Notes: a model not told the origin generated them from the sequence alone. A stretch of DNA of 7,652 bases from an uncultured Actinomycetes bacterium (GCA_903839585.1 CAIMCU010000168.1:1-7652); one strand, 5' to 3'; positions 1 through 6,331 are shown, numbered from the stretch's first letter. Translations and numbers: made by a program.

Positions 1-321
1 GCAATCATTCTTGCGCTTTCTCCTAAGTTTGGTGCCGTTCTGGGAGCTACTCCACAAGGTGCACTCGGTGGTGTGGCAACTGCACTCTTTGGGATGATCG
101 GAATTCTTGGAGCGCGAATCTGGATTGAAAATAAGGTCAACTTCGCCAACTCCACAAACCTACTCATCGCATCATCTGCAGTCATTATTGGTATTGCAGA
201 TTACACATGGGTTAAAGGCGACTACACCTTCACAGGTATCGTCAACGCAACCTTGGTAGCAATTTTCGGATATCACCTTCTGAATGCGATTGCTAAGGCG
301 CGAGGAAACTCAAACGCATAG
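1..321 (+). CDS. NCS2 family uracil/xanthine permease, C-terminal fragment
   Basis: The open frame runs from base 1 to a TAG at 319-321, giving 106 residues with no start in the window; the gene begins upstream. The fragment is hydrophobic. It carries the stretch GGVATALFGMIGILGARIWI followed by ENKVNF, closely like the region of E. coli UraA and related nucleobase:cation symporter-2 proteins just before their last membrane helices. Two further hydrophobic segments follow (about residues 50-64 and 78-93) and a short charged cytoplasmic tail. NCS2 proteins import uracil or xanthine with protons through the inner membrane. The substrate cannot be decided from the C-terminus because the substrate-binding helices lie upstream. 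An internal ATG at 73 is not the true start, since the homology continues upstream of it. A strong terminator follows, so this is the last gene of its transcript. Confidence 0.88.
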   Translation, partial: AIILALSPKFGAVLGATPQGALGGVATALFGMIGILGARIWIENKVNFANSTNLLIASSAVIIGIADYTWVKGDYTFTGIVNATLVAIFGYHLLNAIAKARGNSNA

Positions 322-330
322 TTAAGAAAA

Positions 331-406
331 GTAATATCTAGAACTACATAAGAATGAGCGGGGGCGTATCGCCTCCGCTCATTCTTATTTCAACAAGGTA
401 ATATCT
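331..406 (+). repeat. 9-bp direct repeat GTAATATCT flanking the terminator
   Basis: GTAATATCT occurs at 331-339 and again at 398-406, one copy on each side of the terminator hairpin. Both have an A/G-rich left flank (AAAA and CAAG). The second copy contains the candidate -10 box of the exporter gene. The first has the same TAATAT but would start RNA just before the hairpin. It may be chance or a duplicated promoter element. Confidence 0.5.
350..390 (+). terminator. Rho-independent terminator after the permease
   Basis: A 12-bp perfect stem, AAGAATGAGCGG (350-361) with CCGCTCATTCTT (375-386), extends inward through one G-T pair and three or four G-C pairs to a tiny loop around TAT (367-369). 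A T-rich tract, CTTATTT, follows the 3' arm. It lies 28 nt after the permease stop and just before the exporter promoter, so it separates the two transcription units. The A-rich left flank is weak, so termination on the opposite strand is less certain. Confidence 0.9.
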
Positions 407-412
407 CCTCCG
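399..412 (+). promoter_or_regulatory. Candidate leaderless promoter of the LysE-type exporter gene
   Basis: TAATAT at 399-404 is followed by 7 nt (CTCCTCC) and then the GTG at 412. Transcription starting 7-8 nt after the -10 box would begin on the start codon itself. The spacer is pyrimidine-rich and resembles anti-Shine-Dalgarno rather than Shine-Dalgarno sequence, which favours leaderless initiation. No convincing -35 box is visible; the -35 position falls inside the terminator stem. Confidence 0.55.
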
Positions 413-1065
413 TGGTAATTCCTTCAAGATTGACTGAGTACATCGTTGCAGCCATGATTATTATTCTGGTGCCAGGACCTAGCGTGCTCTTCATTATTGC
501 TCGCGCCATCGCATGGGGTCGAAAAGTCGCTGTTGTCACAGTCGTTGGCAATGTCCTTGGTGCCTTTGTACTTTCCTCACTTGTGGCTTTTGGACTTGGA
601 CCAATTCTCTCGAGATCAGCCTTTGCATACTCTGCGGTTCAGTGGCTAGGCGGTGCCTACTTGGTTTACTTAGGTGTAGAGGCGGTTCGACTTCGCAAGG
701 TTCACAGCGAAGGCATCAGCAATCAAGGATCATTCCAACCATCAACTCGTAGGTGCATACAGGATGGCTTTTGGGTGGGAGTACTAAATCCGAAAGGTTT
801 GGTTTTTTACGCAGCTGTACTCCCCCAATTCGTAGACATTGAACGAGGACAGGTCACAGGACAGTTACTGATCCTGGGCGCACTCTTTTCAATACTCGCA
901 CTTTTTTCAGATGGTTCTTGGGGATTATTAGCCGGTACCGCCCGCTCTTGGCTCTCAGGAGACTCAAATCGGTTGGTAAAGCTGCGCAGCACTGGTGGAT
1001 TTGTAATGATTACTTTGGGCGCGCTTGTGATTGCGTCAGCTGCGCGTGATTTAATCTCCAAATGA
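412..1065 (+). CDS. LysE/RhtB-family amino-acid (or related metabolite) exporter
   Basis: This 217-residue integral membrane protein has the usual length and pattern for the LysE/RhtB superfamily. The first helix leads into the signature PGPSVLFIIARAIAWGRK (P21-G22-P23 onward). A long hydrophobic second segment follows, then GGAYLVYLG, then the conserved NPKGLVFYAAVLPQF at N126-P127-K128 onward, and two C-terminal helices. Such proteins export amino acids or homoserine-like compounds using the proton gradient; the substrate cannot be inferred. The GTG start is chosen because it gives the complete first helix and lies at leaderless spacing behind a TAATAT box. The next in-frame ATG (codon 15) would delete half of helix 1. 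The stop overlaps the start of the nuclease-fold gene as ATGA, so the two are co-transcribed and probably translationally coupled. Confidence 0.85.
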   Translation: MVIPSRLTEYIVAAMIIILVPGPSVLFIIARAIAWGRKVAVVTVVGNVLGAFVLSSLVAFGLGPILSRSAFAYSAVQWLGGAYLVYLGVEAVRLRKVHSEGISNQGSFQPSTRRCIQDGFWVGVLNPKGLVFYAAVLPQFVDIERGQVTGQLLILGALFSILALFSDGSWGLLAGTARSWLSGDSNRLVKLRSTGGFVMITLGALVIASAARDLISK

Positions 1066-1742
1066 AACGCCCACCTAAACCTGCCAGAGACAGTATCGCT
1101 CCATCTGATTTAACCTTTGGATTATCAACCTGCAAACGATGCCTTTGGATTAAGTACTGGTTTAAAGTAAGTATGCCGGGAGCCTTTCCTTTAGTGAAAC
1201 CTCTCTCCCAAGCCCAGGAAGAACACTTTCGCCGTGCTTCGATGCAGGATATCGATCCCTCATTAGCACCTGGTGTTGTGAAGCAATGGGGTCAGTGGGT
1301 TAAGAGCTCACCAATTATGGTTGGCGGAAAAGAGTCACAGTTTAAGATTTTAGGTATCTACGACTTGCTAGCTCATTACGAGGATGGAAGCGTTGGCATC
1401 ATCGACTGCAAAGTTTCAGACTCTGATCGCGACAACGGCGCCTTTTACGCGCCTCAACTTGAGGCTTACGCATACGCACTCGAGCACCCTGAGAAAGGAA
1501 AGCCATTTCCCGTTTCATCGATGGGGCTCTTGGTTTGGCGCCTTGCTGGAGTAAATCAAAGTGTTGAGGGCGGATACGGCTTTGCGACCACGCAGCACTA
1601 CATCCCTGTCGAACGTAATCAAGATGAGTTCCAAAGTCTGATCTCAAACCTCATAGATGTAATTGAGGGCGATCTACCTGCAGCGGGAGCTGAGTGCCCT
1701 ACCTGCAACTATCTAGATGCAAGATTAGCTCTTGAAAACTAG
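1062..1742 (+). CDS. PD-(D/E)XK nuclease superfamily protein (Cas4/RecB-nuclease-like fold) with four cysteines
   Basis: This 226-residue soluble protein shows the core motifs of the restriction-endonuclease-like fold. D101 lies in ILGIYDLL, followed by a hairpin, then IIDCK with D115-C116-K117 as the D-x-K active-site pair, then Q132-L-E-A-Y136 as the QxxxY helix motif typical of RecB/Cas4-type nucleases. Two CxxC pairs frame the domain: C24-K-R-C27 near the N-terminus and C212-P-T-C215 near the C-terminus. By analogy with Cas4, AddB and related proteins these may hold an Fe-S cluster or a zinc ion; the 2+2 arrangement differs from the usual Cas4 1+3 layout. DNA cleavage is inferred from the motifs only. 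No helicase, Cas or recombination gene adjoins it. It is coupled to the exporter gene by an ATGA overlap and shares its terminal CTAG with the convergent acyltransferase gene. No membrane segment is visible. Confidence 0.72.
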   Translation: MKRPPKPARDSIAPSDLTFGLSTCKRCLWIKYWFKVSMPGAFPLVKPLSQAQEEHFRRASMQDIDPSLAPGVVKQWGQWVKSSPIMVGGKESQFKILGIYDLLAHYEDGSVGIIDCKVSDSDRDNGAFYAPQLEAYAYALEHPEKGKPFPVSSMGLLVWRLAGVNQSVEGGYGFATTQHYIPVERNQDEFQSLISNLIDVIEGDLPAAGAECPTCNYLDARLALEN

Positions 1743-2428
1743 CGTTCATCCTCTTCATTGAGAGGCTTTTTCGACTTTGTTGCGTACTCATCTACGTACT
1801 CCTGGCCTGATAAGGCTTGAATCGTATGCATGATTTCATCAGTTACCTGACGTAAGTACGCAAGGTCTGTTGAGTCTCCAGTGAAGTACATCGGCTCCCC
1901 AAAGATCATCTCTACACGCATAACGTTAGGAACTACCTGGCCTGTGGGTTGAATCTTCTCGGTGTTAAACATCGCAACCGGAACAATTGGTGCTCCAGAC
2001 TCGATCGCTAACCTCGCAATACCTGTGCGTCCCTTATAAAGTCGACCATCAGGAGATCTGGTTCCTTCCGGATATATTCCAAGGCACTTTCCCTCAGCTA
2101 ACACCTTCAAACCGGTGATCAAAGCCGCTTCGCTTCGACGTCCACCTGAACGGTCAACGGGCACCTGACCAAGAGCGATGAAGGTCAACTTCTTTAGCAA
2201 ACCCTTTGGGCCAGGTGAGGTGAAGTACTCGCTCTTGGCTAAGAAGGTAACTTTACGTGGCACAACAAGGGGCATAAAGATTGAATCACTAAAGGACAAG
2301 TGATTTGAAACTATAACGACGGGGCCAGTAGCGGGAACGTTGCGAAGTCCTTTTACCTTTGGTCTAAAGAGCACCATAAGAAAGGGTGTTAAAAAAGCTC
2401 GCAAGATGCCGTATGGCAGATTGTTCAT
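1739..2428 (-). CDS. plsC: PlsC-type 1-acyl-sn-glycerol-3-phosphate acyltransferase
   Basis: This 229-residue protein has the LPLAT blocks in order. Block I is NHLSFSD with the catalytic H43-x4-D48. Block II lies around VPVDRSGG (89-96). Block III is IYPEGTRSPDG with E121-G122-T123-R124. Block IV is APIVPVAM, followed by a late FGEP. A hydrophobic N-terminal stretch (about residues 4-21) probably anchors it to the membrane. The family transfers acyl groups from acyl-CoA or acyl-ACP to lysophosphatidate or related lysolipids. The charged C-terminal tail is variable. It is the last gene of the SRPBCC-ROK-plsC reverse block, 63 bp after the kinase stop, and the M. tuberculosis counterpart in the same neighbourhood is Rv2182c. 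The ATG is the only possible early ATG, because an in-frame TAA lies three codons upstream. An AGGAG sits 1 nt before it, too close for normal ribosome binding, while TAAATT sits 6 nt before it. Confidence 0.87.
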   Translation of the reverse strand: MNNLPYGILRAFLTPFLMVLFRPKVKGLRNVPATGPVVIVSNHLSFSDSIFMPLVVPRKVTFLAKSEYFTSPGPKGLLKKLTFIALGQVPVDRSGGRRSEAALITGLKVLAEGKCLGIYPEGTRSPDGRLYKGRTGIARLAIESGAPIVPVAMFNTEKIQPTGQVVPNVMRVEMIFGEPMYFTGDSTDLAYLRQVTDEIMHTIQALSGQEYVDEYATKSKKPLNEEDER

Positions 2429-2440
2429 GCTCCTAATTTA
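2429..2440 (-). promoter_or_regulatory. Candidate leaderless promoter of plsC
   Basis: On the reverse strand TAAATT (2440-2435) is followed by exactly 6 nt, AGGAGC, and the ATG at 2428. The TANNNT-n6-start arrangement predicts RNA beginning at the A of the start codon. It could give plsC expression independent of the upstream SRPBCC and kinase genes. The AGGAG in the spacer is an apparent Shine-Dalgarno, but it is only 1 nt from the ATG. Confidence 0.45.
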
Positions 2441-2459
2441 CCTCGCACAGAGCATCAGC

Positions 2460-2472
2460 GCGAACTGTTCGC
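2460..2472. repeat. Perfect 13-bp inverted repeat upstream of plsC
   Basis: GCGAAC-T-GTTCGC is perfectly symmetric about one central base. If plsC RNA starts at 2428, the repeat spans about -32 to -44, over the expected -35 region, where an operator would act. It lies in the 63-bp kinase-plsC gap. As RNA it would be a weak hairpin with a minimal loop and no T tract, so a terminator is unlikely. It resembles a SOS box by its half-sites, but the spacing is wrong. Confidence 0.45.
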
Positions 2473-2491
2473 ATTTGAGCGTGCTGAGAGG

Positions 2492-3436
2492 TTAATTTCG
2501 AGCAAGATCTGCCACGCCAATCAACCCAGCATTATTTCCAAGTATTGCTGCAACTAATTCCGGAACTGGATGCTTTCCGCTAAATGGCGTATGTGCAACC
2601 AGCGAATCTCTTGTCGGCTTCAAGAGAATCTCTGCAGCGTCAACGACCCCGCCGCCAATAATTACATGTGAGGGATCGAGAACTGCACAAATAGATGCAA
2701 TGCCAGCTCCCAAGAACCTTCCCAAAGTGTTGAAGCACTCGATTGCTAAGGCATCTCCTTCGCGCGCAGCTATTGTGACGTGTTCTCCAAGAACTCCACC
2801 GGCTGTTCCATCGCCGTGCTTGAGAATACTCTTTGCTGCCTCTGGATTTTCTGAACATAAACTTCGAGCGGTACGTAACAAAGCAGTACCGGAGGCATAC
2901 TGTTCAAGACAGCCTTTCATTCCACAGCCGCAGATAAGACCATCTTGAACCAATCTCACATGTCCAAGCTCTCCTGCAACTCCGAAGGCGCCTCTTAAGA
3001 GTTGGCCTGCGTTAATTACTCCACCACCAATGCCTGTGCCTAGAGTTAAGGCGACAATATTGTCATGGCCTGCACCTGCCCCGAACTTGTACTCCGCCCA
3101 AAGAGCAGCGTTAGCATCATTTTCGATGAGAACATCTTTACCAATTCTCTTTTGGAGCTGCGCGCTAATTTCGAGACCGTTAAACCCATCAATATTCGGT
3201 GTACCAATGACGGTCTTTCGATCCGACGAAACATACCCAGGGATGGTGATTCCAATGCAAGAGGAGTTATCTTGTGTCAGTAACTGCGTTGCAACATCTG
3301 CGATGGCATCGAGAACAGCGCTACCGCCTTCGGACGGAGTATCGACTTTTATAGAGGAGAGCAGCTCACCCGCTGCGGTTACAACACCGCCAAGTACTTT
3401 TGTACCGCCAACATCAATTCCAATTGCATTGGACAT
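2492..3436 (-). CDS. glk: ROK-family glucokinase
   Basis: This 314-residue sugar kinase has the expected ROK layout. The N-terminal ATP phosphate-binding motif is GIDVGGTK (residues 6-13). Catalytic D107 lies in IENDANAA (104-111). The glycine-rich LGTGIGGG spans 132-139. Sugar contacts are E156 and H159 in GELGH. The zinc-binding C-x-C-G-x3-C cluster is C169/C171/C176, followed by E178-Q179. It should phosphorylate glucose at C6 using ATP, or possibly polyphosphate, in the cytosol. No N-terminal helix-turn-helix is present, so it is a kinase and not a ROK repressor. It starts 6 nt after the SRPBCC stop with only a weak A-rich ribosome site, so it is probably translated as part of that transcript. 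A ROK glucokinase also occurs in this lipid-gene neighbourhood in streptomycetes (from memory). Other hexose or N-acetylhexosamine substrates cannot be excluded. Confidence 0.87.
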   Translation of the reverse strand: MSNAIGIDVGGTKVLGGVVTAAGELLSSIKVDTPSEGGSAVLDAIADVATQLLTQDNSSCIGITIPGYVSSDRKTVIGTPNIDGFNGLEISAQLQKRIGKDVLIENDANAALWAEYKFGAGAGHDNIVALTLGTGIGGGVINAGQLLRGAFGVAGELGHVRLVQDGLICGCGMKGCLEQYASGTALLRTARSLCSENPEAAKSILKHGDGTAGGVLGEHVTIAAREGDALAIECFNTLGRFLGAGIASICAVLDPSHVIIGGGVVDAAEILLKPTRDSLVAHTPFSGKHPVPELVAAILGNNAGLIGVADLARN

Positions 3437-3442
3437 TCTTGG

Positions 3443-3880
3443 TTAACCTTCGAGGTGCTCTTTCAGCTGTTTAAGAGCCAGATCAATCGTTGACTTCTCT
3501 TGCTTAGTAATCATCATTTGTGGAATCGGCATGCTCAGCCCAACCGATAGCTCGTATGTAACCTGGGTTGAGTCAGAGTCGAGAGCTTTGAGAATATATG
3601 CACCATCCATCTTCGTAAGAAGATTTCCATCTTCTAGCGAGAAACTCAGGGTTGCAGGTGCCGCGCTCCAGTCGTAGCTCAAGGTGACATCATCCTTGAC
3701 CGCACCGGCGTCGATAGAAAGAGTTGCCTTAACTACCTGTCCTTCGGAGTTCTTTTCAACCCCAGCTACCTTTTTGATCGCCCCTGACCACTCCGGATAA
3801 GACTCAATCTCGAAGAGAGTCCTGCTCACATCAGCTATGGGTGCATCAACGGAAACGGTTACGCTACTTTTTTCGCTCAT
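3443..3880 (-). CDS. SRPBCC (START-like, polyketide cyclase/dehydrase) family protein
   Basis: This 145-residue protein has the helix-grip pattern of small SRPBCC domains. An N-terminal strand (SSVTVSVDAPIADVSRTL) leads into the helix-turn SYPEWSGAIKKV. A long series of alternating strands follows (residues about 40-115), and then an amphipathic C-terminal helix ending in LKQLKEHL. Such domains form a deep hydrophobic pocket for lipids or other apolar ligands and usually lack conserved catalytic residues; none is obvious here. There is no signal peptide, so it is cytosolic. The homologue in the same place in M. tuberculosis is Rv2185c, of unknown function. Being divergent from the acyl-CoA ligase gene, a role in carrying or sensing acyl or glycolipid intermediates is reasonable but is inference. 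It is the first gene of the reverse block, and the start fits a leaderless promoter. Confidence 0.82.
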   Translation of the reverse strand: MSEKSSVTVSVDAPIADVSRTLFEIESYPEWSGAIKKVAGVEKNSEGQVVKATLSIDAGAVKDDVTLSYDWSAAPATLSFSLEDGNLLTKMDGAYILKALDSDSTQVTYELSVGLSMPIPQMMITKQEKSTIDLALKQLKEHLEG

Positions 3881-3893
3881 GCGCCTAAGGCTA
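3881..3893 (-). promoter_or_regulatory. Candidate leaderless promoter of the SRPBCC gene
   Basis: Reading the reverse strand, TAGCCT (3893-3888) is followed by 7 nt (TAGGCGC) and the ATG at 3880, so RNA would start at the initiation codon. No good Shine-Dalgarno is present. An 11-bp palindrome, AGCCA-A-TGGCT (3895-3905), lies immediately upstream in the -10/-35 spacer and could bind a regulator. No convincing -35 box is seen. Confidence 0.45.
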
Positions 3894-3951
3894 CAGCCAA
3901 TGGCTTTGAAAATTCACAGGCAAGCACCTCCCCTTTTTCTACCGCCCGCGC

Positions 3952-3963
3952 TAGCGTTGCCCC
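3952..3963 (+). promoter_or_regulatory. Candidate leaderless promoter of the acyl-CoA ligase gene
   Basis: TAGCGT (3952-3957) is followed by 6 nt, TGCCCC, and then the ATG at 3964. The absence of any purine-rich ribosome site directly before the ATG supports leaderless initiation. The -10 box overlaps the small palindrome CGCTAGCG (3949-3956). No clear -35 box is visible. The 83-bp gap 3881-3963 therefore holds two divergent promoters. Confidence 0.5.
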
Positions 3964-5754
3964 ATGAATGAAATTACAGTTCCAGCTCTCGTCCCATCAG
4001 CAACCACAGGCAACCTTTCTAATCTCATAGCTGAGAGAGCCTGGTTTGAACCTGAACGCATCACAATGTCCCGTCCGCTCGGTGATGGTTGGCAACCGAT
4101 GACGGCCAAAGAGGTCGAAGCTGAGGTAAGAGCCGCCGCTAAAGGATTAGTAGCAGCGGGAATAGGTATTGGCGATCGAGTTGCCATCATGGCACGAACA
4201 CGTTATGAGTGGACGATTCTAGATTTTGCGATTTGGTATGCAGGTGGGTCTGTTGTCCCAATCTATGAAACATCATCAGCGGAACAGATCGATTGGATCT
4301 TAAGCGATTCAGGCTCAGTCGCCGTGATTGTAGAGACACCAACACATCGCGAGCTTCTTGAAACGGTTCGTCCAACACATGTGAAACAGGTCTGGACGAT
4401 GACTGAGGATGTTTTAGCGACTCTGAAGAGATCCGGTAGCTCTATCTCTGACGAAGAGATTGATCGCCGCAGAAACTCTCTAGAACCAAGCACATTGGCA
4501 ACTTTGATTTATACATCAGGAACCACTGGTAAGCCAAAGGGTGTTCAGCTTACTCACGGAAACTTTCTTTCTGAGTGTGGCAATGTGGTTCAAGGTGCCA
4601 GTGATCTATTCTTAAAGCCAGGTGGATCAACCCTTCTCTTCCTACCTGTCGCACACGTCTTTGGCCGAATGGTTCAAATTGGTGCAATCTCAGCTGGTTT
4701 ACATTTAGCGCACTGCAGCGATCCCGTTGGTCGTTTGCAACAAGACTTAGGATCATTTAAGCCAACATTTGTGCTTGCAGTTCCTCGAATCTTTGAAAAG
4801 GTTTACAACGGCGCTGAAGCTAAAGCTGACGCCGCAGGTAAGGGCAAGATCTTCCGTAAAGCCGCTGAGGTGGCGATCGCATATAGCGAGTCATTGGATA
4901 AGAGAGGGTTTAACCCTCTCTTAATGCTCAAGCACGCGCTCTTTGACGCACTCGTCTATAAGAAGATTCGCCTCGCGATGGGCGGCCGTGTAGAGAATGC
5001 AATCTCAGGTGGTGCTCCATTAGGCACCCGCCTTGGCCACTTCTATAGAGGAGCCGGAATCACGATTCTCGAGGGGTATGGATTAACAGAAACCACTGCA
5101 GGGGCAACGCTTAACTTAAGCGACTCATTGCGCGTTGGATCTGTAGGAAAGCCAATTCCTGGAACATCAATCAAAATTGCTGAGGACGGAGAGGTCCTAA
5201 TCCGCGGACCGATTGTCATGGACGGGTATTGGCAAAATCAAGCCGCAAATGATGAGGTCTTTACATCAGATCGTTGGTTTAAGACCGGTGACTTAGGACG
5301 CATCGATGAGGAAGGTTTCCTATTTATCGTTGGCAGAAAGAAAGAACTCATCGTTACCGCCGGCGGAAAGAACGTTGCTCCAGCGGTTCTAGAGGATCGT
5401 CTACGCGCTCATCCTCTTGTAAGTCAGTGCATGGTAGTTGGAGATAATCAACCATTCATCGCCGCTCTTGTAACTATAGATCAAGATGCGTTGAAGAGCT
5501 GGATCGTCGCGAATAAGAAAGAGGGCGCTTCACTTGCAACCTTAACAAATGATCCAGACCTCATCGCAGTGGTGCAAACCGCTATTGATGATGCTAATAA
5601 GGCTGTTAGTAAGGCGGAGTCGATACGTAAATTCACAATTCTCGACACCGACTTCACAATCGCCGGTGGTCAGTTGACAGCAAAGCTCTCAATTAAGCGT
5701 CACGTTGTAGCGCAAGAGTTTGCCTCAGAGATTCAAGCCCTATTCGCTAAGTAG
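3964..5754 (+). CDS. fadD15: Long-chain fatty-acid--CoA ligase, FadD15 type (AMP-forming)
   Basis: This 596-residue member of the ANL adenylating superfamily is full length for the FadD15 / bacterial long-chain acyl-CoA synthetase group. The phosphate-binding loop YTSGTTGKPKG is at 183-193. The HVFGRM motif follows, then GGAPLG, then the adenine-site motif EGYGLTETT starting at E370. The ATP ribose contact KTGDLG is at 440-445, with hinge-region GRKKELIVTAGGKNVAP after it. The C-terminal subdomain ends with LTAKLSIKR, where K574/K578 occupy the position of the catalytic lysine motif of this group. The enzyme activates long-chain fatty acids with ATP and CoA via acyl-AMP, at the cytoplasmic membrane face. 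The start at 3964 has no ribosome site but fits a leaderless promoter. It heads a forward unit with the kinase and regulator genes, the kinase ATG following its stop by 7 nt. It carries an internal perfect inverted repeat at 4899-4923. Confidence 0.9.
   Translation: MNEITVPALVPSATTGNLSNLIAERAWFEPERITMSRPLGDGWQPMTAKEVEAEVRAAAKGLVAAGIGIGDRVAIMARTRYEWTILDFAIWYAGGSVVPIYETSSAEQIDWILSDSGSVAVIVETPTHRELLETVRPTHVKQVWTMTEDVLATLKRSGSSISDEEIDRRRNSLEPSTLATLIYTSGTTGKPKGVQLTHGNFLSECGNVVQGASDLFLKPGGSTLLFLPVAHVFGRMVQIGAISAGLHLAHCSDPVGRLQQDLGSFKPTFVLAVPRIFEKVYNGAEAKADAAGKGKIFRKAAEVAIAYSESLDKRGFNPLLMLKHALFDALVYKKIRLAMGGRVENAISGGAPLGTRLGHFYRGAGITILEGYGLTETTAGATLNLSDSLRVGSVGKPIPGTSIKIAEDGEVLIRGPIVMDGYWQNQAANDEVFTSDRWFKTGDLGRIDEEGFLFIVGRKKELIVTAGGKNVAPAVLEDRLRAHPLVSQCMVVGDNQPFIAALVTIDQDALKSWIVANKKEGASLATLTNDPDLIAVVQTAIDDANKAVSKAESIRKFTILDTDFTIAGGQLTAKLSIKRHVVAQEFASEIQALFAK
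4899..4923. repeat. Perfect 25-nt inverted repeat inside the acyl-CoA ligase gene
   Basis: TAAGAGAGGGTT (4899-4910) and AACCCTCTCTTA (4912-4923) are exact reverse complements about a single T at 4911. It encodes part of the segment around DKRGFNPLL. In RNA it would make a stem of 10 or 11 bp with a short loop; no T tract follows, so it is not a standard terminator. It is the longest perfect palindrome I noticed in the window. Confidence 0.85.
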
Positions 5755-5761
5755 ATGCAAG

Positions 5762-6331
5762 ATGCCAACTGCTGACAAGCTGCGATTAGCGCAACTTCTG
5801 CACGATGGCATAGCGCAGGATTTAGTTGCACTTGGCTACGGTGTCGATCAGATACTAGCCAAGCCTTCTATGCCCATTGAGGCTCGCAAAGATCTGCGCG
5901 GATTGCGCTTTAGTATCGATGATCTGATGGGCCAAGTCCGATCTGAGATTCTTGCGCTGCGATCTGAAGGCACGACAAGCTTTGAAGACACTCTTAAATC
6001 AGTAGTCCAATCCAGTGGATACACCCATGAGGTCAACTTTGAAGTAGAGGATCTCCCAGTAGAGAGCTCCTTACAATCCTTACTCCTCGAGATCGCTGAA
6101 GAGCTACTCAGAAATGCAATTGCGCACTCTGGGGCTAGCCGTATTGATGTTTCTCTCTCCCACTTCGAAAATCGCATGCATCTGCGTGTATTCGATGATG
6201 GGAAAGGAGGGGCGGCCGTGAAGCCTGGAAGGTTCGGATTACAAGGGATCCAAGAGAAGGTCAGTGATGCACATGGAGAGCTCAGGATTGATTCAAATAA
6301 GAATGGAACAAGTGCCGTTGTAGTTGTGTGA
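5762..6331 (+). CDS. Sensor-less NarL-system histidine kinase (HisKA_3 plus HATPase_c)
   Basis: This protein is only 189 residues and consists solely of the catalytic core. The HisKA_3 dimerisation helices open at the very N-terminus with the phospho-accepting H14 in LLHDGIAQD. The second helix runs to about residue 67. The ATPase domain has the N box EELLRNAIAHSG (N118), the G1 box DDGKGG (145-150) and the G2 box GRFGLQGI (156-163). There is no membrane helix, PAS or GAF domain, so it is cytosolic and any signal must come from a partner or bind the core directly. I chose the ATG at 5762 because it follows the ligase stop by 7 nt and begins just before the conserved helix. A TTG at 5720 would extend the frame 35 bp into the ligase gene without adding recognisable domain. 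It overlaps the response-regulator gene by GTGA and is surely its cognate kinase. Confidence 0.85.
   Translation: MPTADKLRLAQLLHDGIAQDLVALGYGVDQILAKPSMPIEARKDLRGLRFSIDDLMGQVRSEILALRSEGTTSFEDTLKSVVQSSGYTHEVNFEVEDLPVESSLQSLLLEIAEELLRNAIAHSGASRIDVSLSHFENRMHLRVFDDGKGGAAVKPGRFGLQGIQEKVSDAHGELRIDSNKNGTSAVVVV

Noticed and set aside
394..399. CAAGGT as a ribosome-binding site for the exporter gene
   Set aside because: It is about 13 nt from the GTG and partly inside the better-placed TAATAT promoter box; leaderless initiation fits better.
1062..1742. Cas4 of a CRISPR system
   Set aside because: No CRISPR repeats or other cas genes are in the window and the cysteine layout differs; only the nuclease superfamily is supported.
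2460..2472. Possible LexA/SOS box (CGAAC...GTTCG)
   Set aside because: Actinobacterial and Bacillus SOS boxes have four bases between CGAAC and GTTCG; here there is one, and no DNA-repair gene follows.
3030..3446. Long + strand open frame opposite the ROK kinase
   Set aside because: It is antisense to a well-motifed kinase gene, has no recognisable domain or start signal, and is a coding shadow.
5720..5761. Upstream TTG start for the histidine kinase overlapping fadD15
   Set aside because: It adds 14 residues without domain similarity and lies inside the conserved ligase C-terminus. The ATG at 5762 gives tight but ordinary operon spacing.
5755..5775. ATG immediately after the fadD15 stop
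   Set aside because: It opens a six-codon frame ending in TGA and is out of frame with the kinase.
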